A stretch of DNA of 64,000 bases from Lawsonibacter sp. (GCA_022801435.1 JAAWSG010000002.1:1-64000), one strand, 5' to 3'; counted from the stretch's first letter, positions 10,101-17,454 are shown. Numbers and translations: made by a program. Notes: generated by a model not told the origin, from the sequence alone.

Positions 10101-12414
10101 TGGTCAGGCCGCCGTCGCCCAGGAAATAGTTGCCCTCTGGCACGGTGGCGTTGGGCTGGATGGGGCCGGAGTAGGAGCCGGTGACAGTCCCTGCATTGTA
10201 GCAGCCGCTGATACTGCCAATGACAGAGCCGGACTGTCCCCGGATGCCGCCGCCATAGGTGGAGCCGGTGATCTCTCCGGTGTTGTAGCAGCTGGAGATA
10301 TCTGCCCCTTCGTTAATAAATCCGATGATTCCGCCGGCCCGGCTACCGGAGACGGGCCCAGCGTTATAGCAGCCTGTTATGGTAATAGGTGAGCCATAGG
10401 TGTGCTGCCGCCCCACAATGCCGCCAGCATTTCCGGAGCCGGTGGCTTGGACCGCCGCCTCGCTGCCGCAGTTGGCAAAGCTGGCCTTGTCCGCGCGGCC
10501 TGCGATACCTCCTGCGTCCGATGTTCCGCTGACGCTCCCCTGTACCACCACATTTTGTATCACAGCCTGTCCAGTGAAACTGCCCTGAACATAGCCGAAC
10601 AGACCGGCGTACTCCGCGCCTGAGACGTTCAGGCCGGAGACGGTGTGCCCCTGACCGTCGAAGCGCCCCTGGAATTTTTGGGAGCTGTTCCCGATGGGGG
10701 TCCAGGGATGCCCGCCCAGGTCGATGTCATTGGTCAGGACGGCGCTGTACGTCTTACCCTGGCCCGCGTTGACCTCCTGCGCCAGCCAAGCCAGCTCCGA
10801 GCCGCTGCCAATCTCATAGACCCCTTCGCTGTTGGGGGTCACGGGGTCGATGGTCTCGCCGTCCCACTGGCTGGTCTCCTCCAGGATGATTGAGATTTCT
10901 CCAGGACTGGCCACACTGACGGTGAAGTCCGCCTCCTGCTTGGCGCAGCCCTTGGCCTTGGCCAGATAGTGGTATTCCCCATAGGGCAGGCTGTAGCTCT
11001 TATCCCCCTCCGGAGAAATGGTCTGTCCCTGCCAACTGACGGTAAGAATCGCGTCAGCGGGGGTCAGCCGGAAGCGGACGGTTTTTTTGCTCACCTCTGT
11101 CAGGCTGACGGTCTTTTGTGCGCCGCCGCCTGTGACCTCCAGCCCTCCCGCCGCTGTCTCATATCCGAAAGCGGACACGGTGTAGCGGTATGTACCCTCC
11201 GGGAGCTGGAAGGTCCAATTCCCCTGACCATCCTGGCTTCCCTTCGCGCCCTCGATGGACACCTGGGCCTCGGCGGGCGTGACGGTGAACCCGACCTCAT
11301 ACCGGGGAATCTGGAAGGCCAGAATGGGGTAGCCGTTGTTCTCCGTGGGGACCGACAGCCAGCCCTCCCCCAGCAGCGCCGCGAAATCAGAGGACTGCAT
11401 CTCTGCTTCTGTCTTGGCGGTGGCGTTGCTGTCTGTGCCCAGTGTATCCAGATAGTAGATATTTTCGGCGCTGCCGTATTGCTTTTTTCCAAAGACCGGA
11501 TTGGCGTCTGGCGCACTGTAGCTGCCGGTATGGGTAACAGTGCCGATTGTATAGCAGTTCTGAACTGTGGCATAGCTGCTGTTGAGATATGCCACAGTTC
11601 CACCGGAACGCCAGCCGCCGCCGCTGACTGAGCCGGTGTTGTAGCAGTTTTCCAGCGCGGCCTGCCCATAGACATAACCGGCAATCCCGCCTGTGTTGTT
11701 TCCAGATGCGGCGACTGCCCCCAGATTGGCACAGTTCCGAATGTATTTGGACGCTGTGCTGTACCCACCGAAGACATAGCCTACGATTCCGCCCACATTT
11801 TGCCCACCGGAGACATTGGCGCGGTTGATACAGTTTTCAACCCCTCCGCTCGTTCCATAGAAGCGCCCCAAGATTCCGGCAATCCCGTAGGAGGAGTTGC
11901 CGCTGCCAGAAATTTGCACCTGCCCCTCCACTGTGACATTTTGGATGGTGCATTCCTGTCCATAGCCGAACAACCCGTAATCCCCGGAAGTGGAGGCGGT
12001 AACATTCAGCCCAGAGATGGTGTACCCCTGTCCGTCAAAGCTGCCGGAAAACGGATAGCTGCTGGATTTGCCGATGGGGGTCCACGGCTCGTTCTCCAGA
12101 TCGATGTCATGGGTCAGGACCGCATGGTACGAGCCGCCCTGGCCCTCGTTGACCTCCTGCGCCAGCCAGGCCAGCTCCTCCTTGGAGCTGATCTGGTACA
12201 CGCCCTCCGCCTGAGCCGGTTCGGCTGGCGTCAGGCTGAAGGGGGTCAGCGCTCCGTCTATGGGTCCTGGAGGCTCTGTATCGCCCTCCATTTGATAGAC
12301 CCGGTCAATGGCGGTTCCATCTGTCGGCGCGTACTCCTGTGCCATGGCCGGGACCGGGACCATTCCCAGGGCGATCACCAGGACCAGGAGCCACGCCAGC
12401 ATCCGTTTTTTCAT
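4102..12414 (-). CDS. Giant SLH-anchored surface protein with GLUG repeats and transcobalamin-like domains
   Basis: A 2770-residue exported protein. A signal peptide ends near AMA|QE (residue 25). Four GLUG/beta-helix modules start near residues 60, 532, 1123 and 1602. Each opens with an EL..LA..VN or similar strand, then a LT.DIDL line and FDGQGHTISGL-type motifs. Two PEGA-like domains lie at about 370-510. A DUF4430 (transcobalamin C-terminal-like) domain is at about 1475-1592. A helical, probably alpha/alpha-toroid region at about 2072-2345 is followed directly by a second DUF4430 at about 2378-2486. Three SLH domains (about 2587-2765) bind the secondary cell wall polymer. The ATG has an ideal AGGAGG site. 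A cobalamin riboswitch and terminator precede it. I infer surface capture of corrinoids; the GLUG part may be a stalk or adhesin. Confidence 0.88.
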   Translation of the reverse strand: MKKRMLAWLLVLVIALGMVPVPAMAQEYAPTDGTAIDRVYQMEGDTEPPGPIDGALTPFSLTPAEPAQAEGVYQISSKEELAWLAQEVNEGQGGSYHAVLTHDIDLENEPWTPIGKSSSYPFSGSFDGQGYTISGLNVTASTSGDYGLFGYGQECTIQNVTVEGQVQISGSGNSSYGIAGILGRFYGTSGGVENCINRANVSGGQNVGGIVGYVFGGYSTASKYIRNCANLGAVAASGNNTGGIAGYVYGQAALENCYNTGSVSGGGWRSGGTVAYLNSSYATVQNCYTIGTVTHTGSYSAPDANPVFGKKQYGSAENIYYLDTLGTDSNATAKTEAEMQSSDFAALLGEGWLSVPTENNGYPILAFQIPRYEVGFTVTPAEAQVSIEGAKGSQDGQGNWTFQLPEGTYRYTVSAFGYETAAGGLEVTGGGAQKTVSLTEVSKKTVRFRLTPADAILTVSWQGQTISPEGDKSYSLPYGEYHYLAKAKGCAKQEADFTVSVASPGEISIILEETSQWDGETIDPVTPNSEGVYEIGSGSELAWLAQEVNAGQGKTYSAVLTNDIDLGGHPWTPIGNSSQKFQGRFDGQGHTVSGLNVSGAEYAGLFGYVQGSFTGQAVIQNVVVQGSVSGTSDAGGIAGRADKASFANCGSEAAVQATGSGNAGGIVGRQHTYGSPITITGCYNAGPVSGSRAGGIIGFINEGADISSCYNTGEITGSTYGGGIRGQSGSVIGSISGCYNAGTVTGSYSGPIQPNATVPEGNYFLGDGGLTMVQMTTELLELLNGGTGAGLWKQVPGFRDHLPVLAWEKAESQSGPGGETVLAPNAQFARDGEGGVTSLAQWEAVDGASSYTVTIWENCCDWQTLSGEELDEYNRCTSSIDRLKLIDETKILEGLSSEDLAEYYELLAATVVLEGEDEPVPPDEMAVRQKALADFLTGHVTGADQLGYYVPRLERRFALNDVQGTRCELGDTLSALGEGLYYFTAVPSDTPEPSQEAAAAQVRGYQDVYGRLLPVTGLTWDGTYACWSPKASFAQDCIYTVYLYRVDGSGTPIPESVTVTAVPGNYTRVNCANGFVAGGRYVFAVSAEVSDRLTHRGFSDSPVSQLSGVYTVQDADLPGGETNRVDWVPISTPEEWMELANVQDVSTDPNDSSTNLQTIAWGKKYYLTADLDFSTLSAASQTQTKSIGNLNHPFMGTMDGNGHTITGLTLSSQDSGLFQYVGATGLVYDLTVSGANVLFSDNAAVLAHNNHGLIQRCAVVNTNITADTGAVLGGMVSRNYGIIRDSYVEGGVLTSNSQTATGHGGFLGSNEEGGLIERCWSSMEVRTQSDHAGGFAGLSYGGTIRDCFSLGDVSARGYSGGFVGRSVYEGSIYENCYAAGTVTVTGQEGHGFIGGNKPDSAFQYDQSKGIVNCWYNSASPADPNVKSGGEKSLAEMAQPRFLTLLNVRGCWVQSEEVNRGLPCLQGVKAPAETAARRIAVTVVTAGYDKTDYTFFRLGKDIQVELDSTGNTRVDDVMDAAQRSGLLSCSYDTTPSYGRYIRTINGRTVDPPDGWMFTIDGALSGVSSSLAAVEDGSVILWFEGTTENHYQPPTLDQLAGGQTEWTGIGTVEELLALANSADSHALSQNYRLTADLSLNGVEFPGIGSPQAPFTGSFDGQGHTISGMARRGTDGVGFFNVIRGAVIKNLTLTQARAEGSTDVGLLAGRAEVLLNVQDMASSQANLMGNCRVEGSVSGLKRAGGLVGWNGGASSSGTGFSIASAVDRCTAEASVTGPVQRAGEAPSKLGGLAGENSGVITRSSASGPVLAPNGTEAGGLAGANGGDIYDSSAWGSVQGLGHVGGFVGASSGTVTRCCSAGGVSGAEYAGGFAGSISAVDTAVSAGVLAITGSSSTGCCGGFAGSLNGTVAGVLNQITVKNSFGNCTQPDGTLLNPVGNTSAFSSEAQREALDRMTLSTRAAAAEKLYDLFGLTMPQSPEMEAELGKYVDAVTVAADTPAGSVLSLLSPGAVPGEGFETDISADSEYLSGGGVLTLVKNNPGAPVTVTVQLAVRRTDGSEGMKKPVQVTLLGSLTPEALMDAIAATLTESPDGWTVLDMARYAALPGKTIATTPEARQAALDRMLEEAAAASYAGDRARLELTLRAIGIDSTRLYPLDGSGPVDNAKALAELDFAAAGHYAAPWILLAGIQGNAALSSAQKEGLKHSLRDNMGDGLFEYEYAGVTYPSPDTSAIAITALTAALPGDPEAEEMTKTMLAALEGAIGADGSYGSANTDAFVIIALISLGRDPADFCAPSGASVVDGLMSYVNPGQNGFTYAGQENALATEQGFRALVALAGFDGSTPYNLYDFSKNSVQPGYASGSAPGPEQPGQPNPPSGAKEITVTLTVRAIGEDWISGERITLKEGSTVCHALSRGLANHGMTAVGMEQGYVKSITKGDTTLAELGHGPDSGWLYTVNGSGPDIPLTAYVLQDGDAIRWYYTSDWTRDPVAGSVGGGGKKEEVLPPEEILVLPAPDAQGNITAQITLPEGVSQAVVRIPAQGLTAGYVPVKLGPDGQEEILQKSFPDGEGMLVLVEESCTVKLEDRTRQFSDTWGHWGEEAITFASARGLFQGTGEDTFSPDRPLTRAMLVTVLYSLEGGSSQETCPFPDVPADAWYAGAVAWASAKGIVSGTGEGFSPQRNITREALAMMLYRCAQTAGLNTEAAGELSRFTDEEDISAWARQALSWAVGSGLLSGKGDGRLDPAGPATRAEAAVMTRNLIGLMVSQNSQT

Positions 12415-12472
12415 ACCTGTTTCCTCCTATGTTCGCTGATATTTCCAGAGGGGCATCCCCGTTTGGACAAAT

Positions 12473-12501
12473 AAAAAACGCGAAGCCTGCAACAGCTTCG
12501 C
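12473..12501 (-). terminator. Riboswitch-controlled intrinsic terminator
   Basis: Minus-strand stem GCGAAGC (12501-12495) / GCTTCGC (12486-12480) followed by a six-T run. It lies between the cobalamin aptamer and the start codon at 12414, the arrangement expected for transcriptional OFF control. An upstream GTCAAG/CTTGAC pairing could form a competing hairpin. Confidence 0.85.
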
Positions 12502-12573
12502 ATCCGTTTTTTGTGCGCCAAATCCGTCAAGAAAAGGACACGCTCCCCGGCGGGCCTCAGCTTGACAGCTCCG

Positions 12574-12778
12574 TACATCGTCGGTCTTCTGGCTCGTGTA
12601 CTATTGGAGTTCGCTCCAGCGTCCCCGCTCCGCCTTCTCAAGACTTCCGCCTCAATGACCGGATCGCTCCCTGAACGGGGACTCATACACATACAGCAAC
12701 GGTTAAATGCTCCGGACTCCCACCGGATTTCATAATCACAGCGCCTGCAAACGCAGTCTTCACGTGTGAAACGATGTA
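12574..12778 (-). promoter_or_regulatory. Cobalamin (AdoCbl-type) riboswitch aptamer
   Basis: Read on the minus strand, the leader has the conserved core of a cobalamin riboswitch. A P1 stem pairs TACATCGT (12778-12771) with ACGATGTA (12581-12574). The GGTGGGAGTCCGG signature is at 12724-12712, followed by a GTTGCTG segment and a GAGTCC segment. The terminal AGCCAGAAGACCG box is at 12594-12582, immediately before the 3' P1 strand. The 205-base span is normal for the class. Bound B12 should favour the terminator at 12501-12473 and switch off the 2770-residue surface protein. Confidence 0.9.
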
Positions 12779-12796
12779 TCATATTCCATTTTTTTC

Positions 12797-12825
12797 AGTC
12801 TAGCACCACCGGGACGGTTTGTCAA
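12797..12825 (-). promoter_or_regulatory. Promoter of the cobalamin riboswitch transcript
   Basis: Minus-strand TTGACA (12825-12820) and TAGACT (12802-12797) with a 17-bp spacer. Transcription should start near 12790, just upstream of the aptamer P1 stem. Confidence 0.8.
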
Positions 12826-12870
12826 GAAATTTCGGGCGGCGCGTTTTTAGGCTGGGGCGTCAGAGGGGAA

Positions 12871-13917
12871 TCACCCCTCGATAAACAGCAGGACCCACTG
12901 CTTCGCGCCGGAGGCAAATCCCACGCCGATGGTGGTATACTGCTCGCTGAGGATGCGGCCCCGCATGGTCTCCGTACCCATCCAGTCCGCCACCGCCTCA
13001 GCCGCTGTTGTGTAGCCCTGGCCGGCGTTCATCCCCGCCGCGCCCTTGGAGCTCACCCCGGCCTCGTCCAGGGCGTTGGCAAAGCTGCGGTCCCCGGTGC
13101 TCCCCTTGGCCCGCTCCTCTGCCCAGGCCTGGGCGGCGGCGGTCACCTTTCCATCCAGCACGAAGGGCGCAAGTCCCTCCTTGGCCCGGGCCGCATTCAC
13201 CAGCTCCAGAACCTCCCCGCCGGGGTCGCTGGGCGCGGGGGCCTCAGTCTGTCCAGAGGAGGAATTCCCATCCGCCGGAGCGGTGTCCTTCAGGGTTACC
13301 CGCTCCACCAGACCGGTGATCTGGCACAGCAGGACAGCCACCTCCGCCCGGGTGATCTGGCTCTCCCCGTTGAAGCGGTGCTCGTTGTCCCCCGCCAGCG
13401 CCCCCGCCCGATACCACCGGTAGACCACCGCGCCGTAGAGGTCCCCCTCCGCCACGTCGGGGACAAAGCCGTCCTTCAGCGTGTTGATGGCGGACAGCTC
13501 GCTGTGGGGGACCGCCCGGTCCAGGATGGACACCAGCTCAAACCGGGTGGCGTTCCGGCCCAGGCTCTCACGGTCCAGCTGGTCCCGGTCCAAAATGCCG
13601 GTTTCGGTGCAGTAGGTGTAGTAGGGCATATACCAGGGGTCTCCGTTGGGGAGGACCGCTCCCGGGTGATACCGCCTGTGGAGCTGATAGGCCAGCACCA
13701 GCACCTGGGCCAGGGTCAGCTTGCCGTCAGGCCCGAACCGGTCCCCGCCGACCCCCTGCATCAGCCCCGCCTCCACCGCCTTGTCGGTGTAGGGCTTGTA
13801 CCACTTGCCCTCCCCCACGTCGGAGAAGACGGGGGCGGCCCAGACCGGAAGGACCAGACTCAGCGCCAGGGCCAGCGCGCAGGACACGGCGGTCAGGCGG
13901 CGGGAAATTCGTTTCAT
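12871..13917 (-). CDS. SLH-domain CAP-superfamily secreted protein
   Basis: A 348-residue exported protein: signal peptide (about residues 1-30, hydrophobic core LALALSLVLPV), three N-terminal SLH repeats (about 30-215), a short linker, and a C-terminal CAP/SCP domain (about 235-348). The CAP part shows LELVNAARAKEGL and the late RGRILSEQYTTIGVGF block typical of bacterial CAP proteins. It should be anchored on the outer wall. CAP domains in bacteria are mostly uncharacterised. I chose ATG 13917 because its AAAGG site is properly spaced; the in-frame ATG at 13926 lies against that site. It precedes the riboswitch/surface-protein unit on the same strand but has its own transcript. Confidence 0.85.
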   Translation of the reverse strand: MKRISRRLTAVSCALALALSLVLPVWAAPVFSDVGEGKWYKPYTDKAVEAGLMQGVGGDRFGPDGKLTLAQVLVLAYQLHRRYHPGAVLPNGDPWYMPYYTYCTETGILDRDQLDRESLGRNATRFELVSILDRAVPHSELSAINTLKDGFVPDVAEGDLYGAVVYRWYRAGALAGDNEHRFNGESQITRAEVAVLLCQITGLVERVTLKDTAPADGNSSSGQTEAPAPSDPGGEVLELVNAARAKEGLAPFVLDGKVTAAAQAWAEERAKGSTGDRSFANALDEAGVSSKGAAGMNAGQGYTTAAEAVADWMGTETMRGRILSEQYTTIGVGFASGAKQWVLLFIEG

Positions 13918-13960
13918 AAAAATCATCCTTTCATACAGACGGCATAGGTTCTTGGGCCAG

Positions 13961-15169
13961 TCACCCCGGAGTTTTCCCGTTCCGCAGGGAGACGGCCAGA
14001 TCCAGAATGCGGGAGGCGGCCTCCTCCTTGGACATCAGGGGCAGCTCCTCCACCCCCTCCCGGGTGATGAGGGTCATGACATTGGTCCGGGTCCCGAAGC
14101 CCGCCCCCGCCACCTTCAGGTTATTGGCGCAGATCATGTCCACCCGCTTTTTCTCCAGCTTGGCCCGGCTGTTCTCCAGCATATTTTGGGTCTCCATGGA
14201 GAAGCCGCAGATCACCTGTCCCGGCCGGCGGCGCTCCCCCAGGTGCTGCAAAATGTCCTGGGTGCGCTTGAGCGGGATGGACATCTCCCCGTCCCGCTTT
14301 TTGATCTTGTTGTCTGTGTACTCGGCGGGGGTGTAGTCGGCCACGGCGGCGGCCATAAAGATGAAGCCGGCCCACTGCTGCCGGGCGGAGACCGCCTCAA
14401 ACATATCCCCGGCGGAGACCGTGTCCACCACCTCCACAAAGGGGGGAGGCGGATCGGCGGCGGGACCGGAGACCAGCACCACCTCCGCCCCCCGGAGCAT
14501 GGCCATCCGGGCCACGGCATAGCCCATCCTGCCGGTGGAGTGGTTGGTGAGGTAGCGCACCGGGTCCAGGGCCTCCTGGGTGGGGCCGGCGGTGACCAGG
14601 ACCCGCGCTCCGGCCAGGTCGTGGGGCAGGGCGGCGGCCCGGAGGACGTGCTGGAGCAGCAGGCCGGGCTCGGGCAGCTTCCCCGCTCCCACCGCCCCGC
14701 AGGCCAGCCGCCCGGAGTCAGGGGCGATGACCTCCCAGCCGTAGCGCCGGAGGGCCTCCAGGTTGTCCTGGGTGACGGGATTTTCAAACATTTTGGTGTT
14801 CATGGCGGGGGCGATGAGCTTGGGACAGGGACAGGCCAGCACGGTGGTGGTGAGCATGTCGTCCGCCAGCCCGTGGGCCAGCTTGGCGCAGATATTGGCG
14901 GTGGCGGGGGCGATGATGACCAGGTCGGTGCGGTCGGCCAGGGCGATGTGCTCCACCTGGTGGGAGAAGTTCCGGTCGAAGGTGTCCACCATGCACCGGT
15001 TTCCTGTGAGCTGCTCAAAGGTGAGGGGGGTGATAAACTGGGTGGCGTGGGCGGTCATGATGACCTCCACCTGGGCGTGCTGCTTCACCAACGCGGAGGC
15101 CAGGTACGCCGCCTTATAGGCCGCGATCCCCCCCGTGACCCCCAGCAGAATGGTTTTGCCTGTTAACAC
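13961..15169 (-). CDS. coaBC: Bifunctional phosphopantothenoylcysteine decarboxylase/synthetase
   Basis: A 402-residue cytoplasmic enzyme of coenzyme A synthesis. The N-terminal CoaC half is an FMN flavoprotein that decarboxylates 4'-phosphopantothenoylcysteine. It carries the GVTGGIAAYKA loop (about residues 9-19), the catalytic His in VEHIALA (about 72-78), a PAMNTKMF loop and the active-site Cys in GRLACG. The C-terminal CoaB half (from about 190) ligates cysteine to phosphopantothenate with CTP and begins VLVTAGPTQEALDPVRYLTN. The start is GTG at 15169 with an AGGAGGAA site. A sigma-A promoter lies at 15219-15247. The gene stands alone; priA or def neighbours are not here. Confidence 0.95.
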   Translation of the reverse strand: MLTGKTILLGVTGGIAAYKAAYLASALVKQHAQVEVIMTAHATQFITPLTFEQLTGNRCMVDTFDRNFSHQVEHIALADRTDLVIIAPATANICAKLAHGLADDMLTTTVLACPCPKLIAPAMNTKMFENPVTQDNLEALRRYGWEVIAPDSGRLACGAVGAGKLPEPGLLLQHVLRAAALPHDLAGARVLVTAGPTQEALDPVRYLTNHSTGRMGYAVARMAMLRGAEVVLVSGPAADPPPPFVEVVDTVSAGDMFEAVSARQQWAGFIFMAAAVADYTPAEYTDNKIKKRDGEMSIPLKRTQDILQHLGERRRPGQVICGFSMETQNMLENSRAKLEKKRVDMICANNLKVAGAGFGTRTNVMTLITREGVEELPLMSKEEAASRILDLAVSLRNGKTPG

Positions 15170-15218
15170 AGCGGGTTCCTCCTCTCAAGCTCCCCCGGAC
15201 AGGGGACCATGATGCTTC

Positions 15219-15247
15219 ATTATACCGTGTTTGCCCGCCCGTGTAAA
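15219..15247 (-). promoter_or_regulatory. coaBC promoter
   Basis: Minus-strand TTTACA (15247-15242), 17-bp spacer, TATAAT (15224-15219). Confidence 0.75.
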
Positions 15248-15280
15248 GCCATTCCTCCAATTTCCAGACAGGATCGGGCC

Positions 15281-15309
15281 TTGCTTTTCCCTGTCGGATG
15301 GGGTAAAAT
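15281..15309 (+). promoter_or_regulatory. Promoter of the DUF3841 gene
   Basis: TTGCTT (15281-15286), 17-bp spacer, TAAAAT (15304-15309). It is divergent from the coaBC promoter. Confidence 0.65.
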
Positions 15310-15385
15310 GAGAAAAACAGCAAAAATTCGCGCCCCCGTCCCGGAGCGGGAGGAGGGCGGTATCAATGAAGGAGGGGATGCCGGG

Positions 15386-15958
15386 ATGGAGCCTGTCAGG
15401 GTCTGGACCAAGCAGCACGCCGGCGTGGCGGAGGAGCTGGCGCGTGCCGGGGTCTACCGGGCCAAGGGGCGGTACATCGCGCTGGACCTGAAGGAGCACG
15501 CCCCCCTGGTGCTGGAGGTGTACGACTGGCTGGTGGCCCACACCCCCGCTGCCCCGCACCGCCCGGAGGGGGCGGAGTACCCGGTGTGGGTGTCCTTCCT
15601 CCGGGAGGGGACCATGCTCCCCGGGGAGGGGGCCGTGATCCTGGAGCTGGAGCTGGACCCAGAGCTTATCACCCGGATCAACGTGGCCAAGTGGGGGGCG
15701 ATGCTCAATTACGCCTACCTCCCCCGGGACGAGGCGGACGCCCGGCGACACCGGAAACTGCTGTCCGACTACGGGGCCAGCGACGCCAGGGCCTTCATGA
15801 CCTCCTTCTACCCTCAGATCAAGAGGGAGATTTTGGACAGCTGGCAGCGCCTCTTCCGCCACCACGCCGCTCTGGGGATGGGGGACCGCTCCGGCGTGGG
15901 GGGCGTTCAGGCCGGACTGTGGTGCATCCGGCGGGAGTGGGTCGCGGCCGTCCGGTGA
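15386..15958 (+). CDS. DUF3841 family protein
   Basis: A 190-residue soluble protein. The pattern fits DUF3841: an early VWTKQ strand, a central PVWVSF segment, then acidic ILELELDPELI and KWGAMLNY. The family has no known activity and is usually encoded as a single small gene. The ATG at 15386 was chosen for its AAGGAGGGG site at 15369-15376; the longer open frame runs through the promoter. It is transcribed alone between two minus-strand genes and has no signal peptide or membrane segment. Confidence 0.7.
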   Translation: MEPVRVWTKQHAGVAEELARAGVYRAKGRYIALDLKEHAPLVLEVYDWLVAHTPAAPHRPEGAEYPVWVSFLREGTMLPGEGAVILELELDPELITRINVAKWGAMLNYAYLPRDEADARRHRKLLSDYGASDARAFMTSFYPQIKREILDSWQRLFRHHAALGMGDRSGVGGVQAGLWCIRREWVAAVR

Positions 15959-16000
15959 TCTCCCGCACACGTCCCCCGCTGCGCGCCAAAAATCAGGCCG

Positions 16001-17431
16001 TCAATTGAAATACTTCTCCGGACAGACGTACAGGGAAAGTCCCCGCCACTGGACGAACTCGGTGAGCTGCGGGGCCAGGGCCTGGATATCGTACCGGCGG
16101 GCGGTCTCGGTATCCAGGTAGAGGCAGCTCAGCCGCTTCATGGTGGAGATGACCTCCAGACCGGTCAGCCCGGGATTCCCATAAATATCCAGGTTCCATG
16201 CCCGGCAGAACTCCAAATCCCGGATATCCTGTATCCCGGTATCGCTCAGATCCAGCATCCCCAGCCGCTTGCACTTGCGCAGGCAGGCCAGGCTCCCCGG
16301 CTCCAGGGGATTTTTCCGCAGATCCAGGCTGTTCAGGCTGGACAGTCCCCGCAGAGGCTCCAGGCTGGTGATCCGGTTGCCGTAGACATGGAGGGAGGAC
16401 AGCCGCTCCAGCCCCGCCAGCGGAGACAGGTCGGAGATCCGGTTGAAGGGGACCCACAGCTCCTTCAGGTTGGTCAGGGAGGCCAGAGGGGACAGGTCCT
16501 CAATGTCGTTGTCCCACAGGTCCACCTCCCGCAGATGGGTCATCCCCTCCAGGAAGGACAGGCTGCGTATCCCCATATTCCGGGCCTGGAACCGCTTCTC
16601 GAAGGCCAGCTCCTTCGCCCGGCGGAACAGGGACTCCTCTTCCGGGGTCAGAGTGAGCTGGACCTCTTCTCTCCCGCGCTCCAGTACCGCCCGGGCCAGC
16701 TCCCCCGTCCGCTCCCAGCGCCGGGCGGTCTCCTCATCCCACTGCCAGCTCCCGTCCTCCTGGGCCTGGCGGCGGAAGATCAGCGCCTGGCTCCGCTCCT
16801 GGGGCCGGGAACGCAGGGCGCTGGACAGATGCCCCTTCAAATAGCTGGTCCATTGCTCGGAGGGGCCCTCGTGGACGAAGCGGTTGTCCTCCAGCCACCG
16901 GGCGCAGCGCTCCGCCGGGTCCTCCTCCCCCCACTCCGGGGGCGTCTCCAAAAGGGTCAGGAGGTCCCTGTCCCGGGTCAGCTCCGTGTCCTTCCCGGTC
17001 AGACAGTATCCGAGATAGGACTCCAGATCCTCGTCCAGCTCTAGCTCCAGCCACTGGACGAAGGTGCAGCCCGGGACCCGAAGAAGCCTCTGCCCGCACA
17101 CGGTCCACACCTCCCCGGCAAAGGGACCCTGGATGCGCAGGAGCCAGCCCAGCCGTCCGTTCCCCGTGAGCAGCAGCTCCCCGTCTCCCCGCTCCGCCGC
17201 CTCCGGGAGTGTATACCAGAACCGTTGGGGGAGCCTTCCGCCGTCCCCCGCCTGGGTGATGATATGCCGGTAGTCCCAGGGGAGGGCGGTCCCCCGCTCC
17301 CGCTCAAAGGCCGCCGCAAGCTCCTCCTCCGCCGGCGGCTCCAGGCAGAGGAGATTTGGGTCGGACTCCGCCATACGGGCAAGCTTTTCCTGCACTCTTT
17401 GCAGCTGACGTTCTTCTTGTGTACGGTCCAT
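16001..17431 (-). CDS. SUKH (SMI1/KNR4)-like plus leucine-rich-repeat protein
   Basis: A 476-residue cytoplasmic protein with no signal peptide. The N-terminal third (about residues 15-150) resembles the SUKH/SMI1-KNR4 fold, with the typical start LLCLEPPAEEELAAAFERE, ALPWDYRHII and a following strand-rich part. A charged helical middle leads to about seven short leucine-rich repeats (about 285-440) of the internalin type, such as NDIEDLSPLASLTNLKEL and NRISDLSPLAGLERLSSL. SUKH proteins often act as immunity factors in polymorphic toxin systems, and LRRs bind proteins. No toxin gene is visible nearby. The ATG at 17431 has a GGGAGG site. It follows ybaB but is separated from it by a terminator. 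Confidence 0.72.
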   Translation of the reverse strand: MDRTQEERQLQRVQEKLARMAESDPNLLCLEPPAEEELAAAFERERGTALPWDYRHIITQAGDGGRLPQRFWYTLPEAAERGDGELLLTGNGRLGWLLRIQGPFAGEVWTVCGQRLLRVPGCTFVQWLELELDEDLESYLGYCLTGKDTELTRDRDLLTLLETPPEWGEEDPAERCARWLEDNRFVHEGPSEQWTSYLKGHLSSALRSRPQERSQALIFRRQAQEDGSWQWDEETARRWERTGELARAVLERGREEVQLTLTPEEESLFRRAKELAFEKRFQARNMGIRSLSFLEGMTHLREVDLWDNDIEDLSPLASLTNLKELWVPFNRISDLSPLAGLERLSSLHVYGNRITSLEPLRGLSSLNSLDLRKNPLEPGSLACLRKCKRLGMLDLSDTGIQDIRDLEFCRAWNLDIYGNPGLTGLEVISTMKRLSCLYLDTETARRYDIQALAPQLTEFVQWRGLSLYVCPEKYFN

Positions 17432-17454
17432 GTCAAAACCTCCCTGTGCAACGC

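Noticed and set aside
12511..12735. Small open frames inside the B12 leader (for example 12411-12782 minus, 12511-12735 plus)
   Set aside because: They coincide with the cobalamin aptamer and terminator, which explain the conserved sequence.
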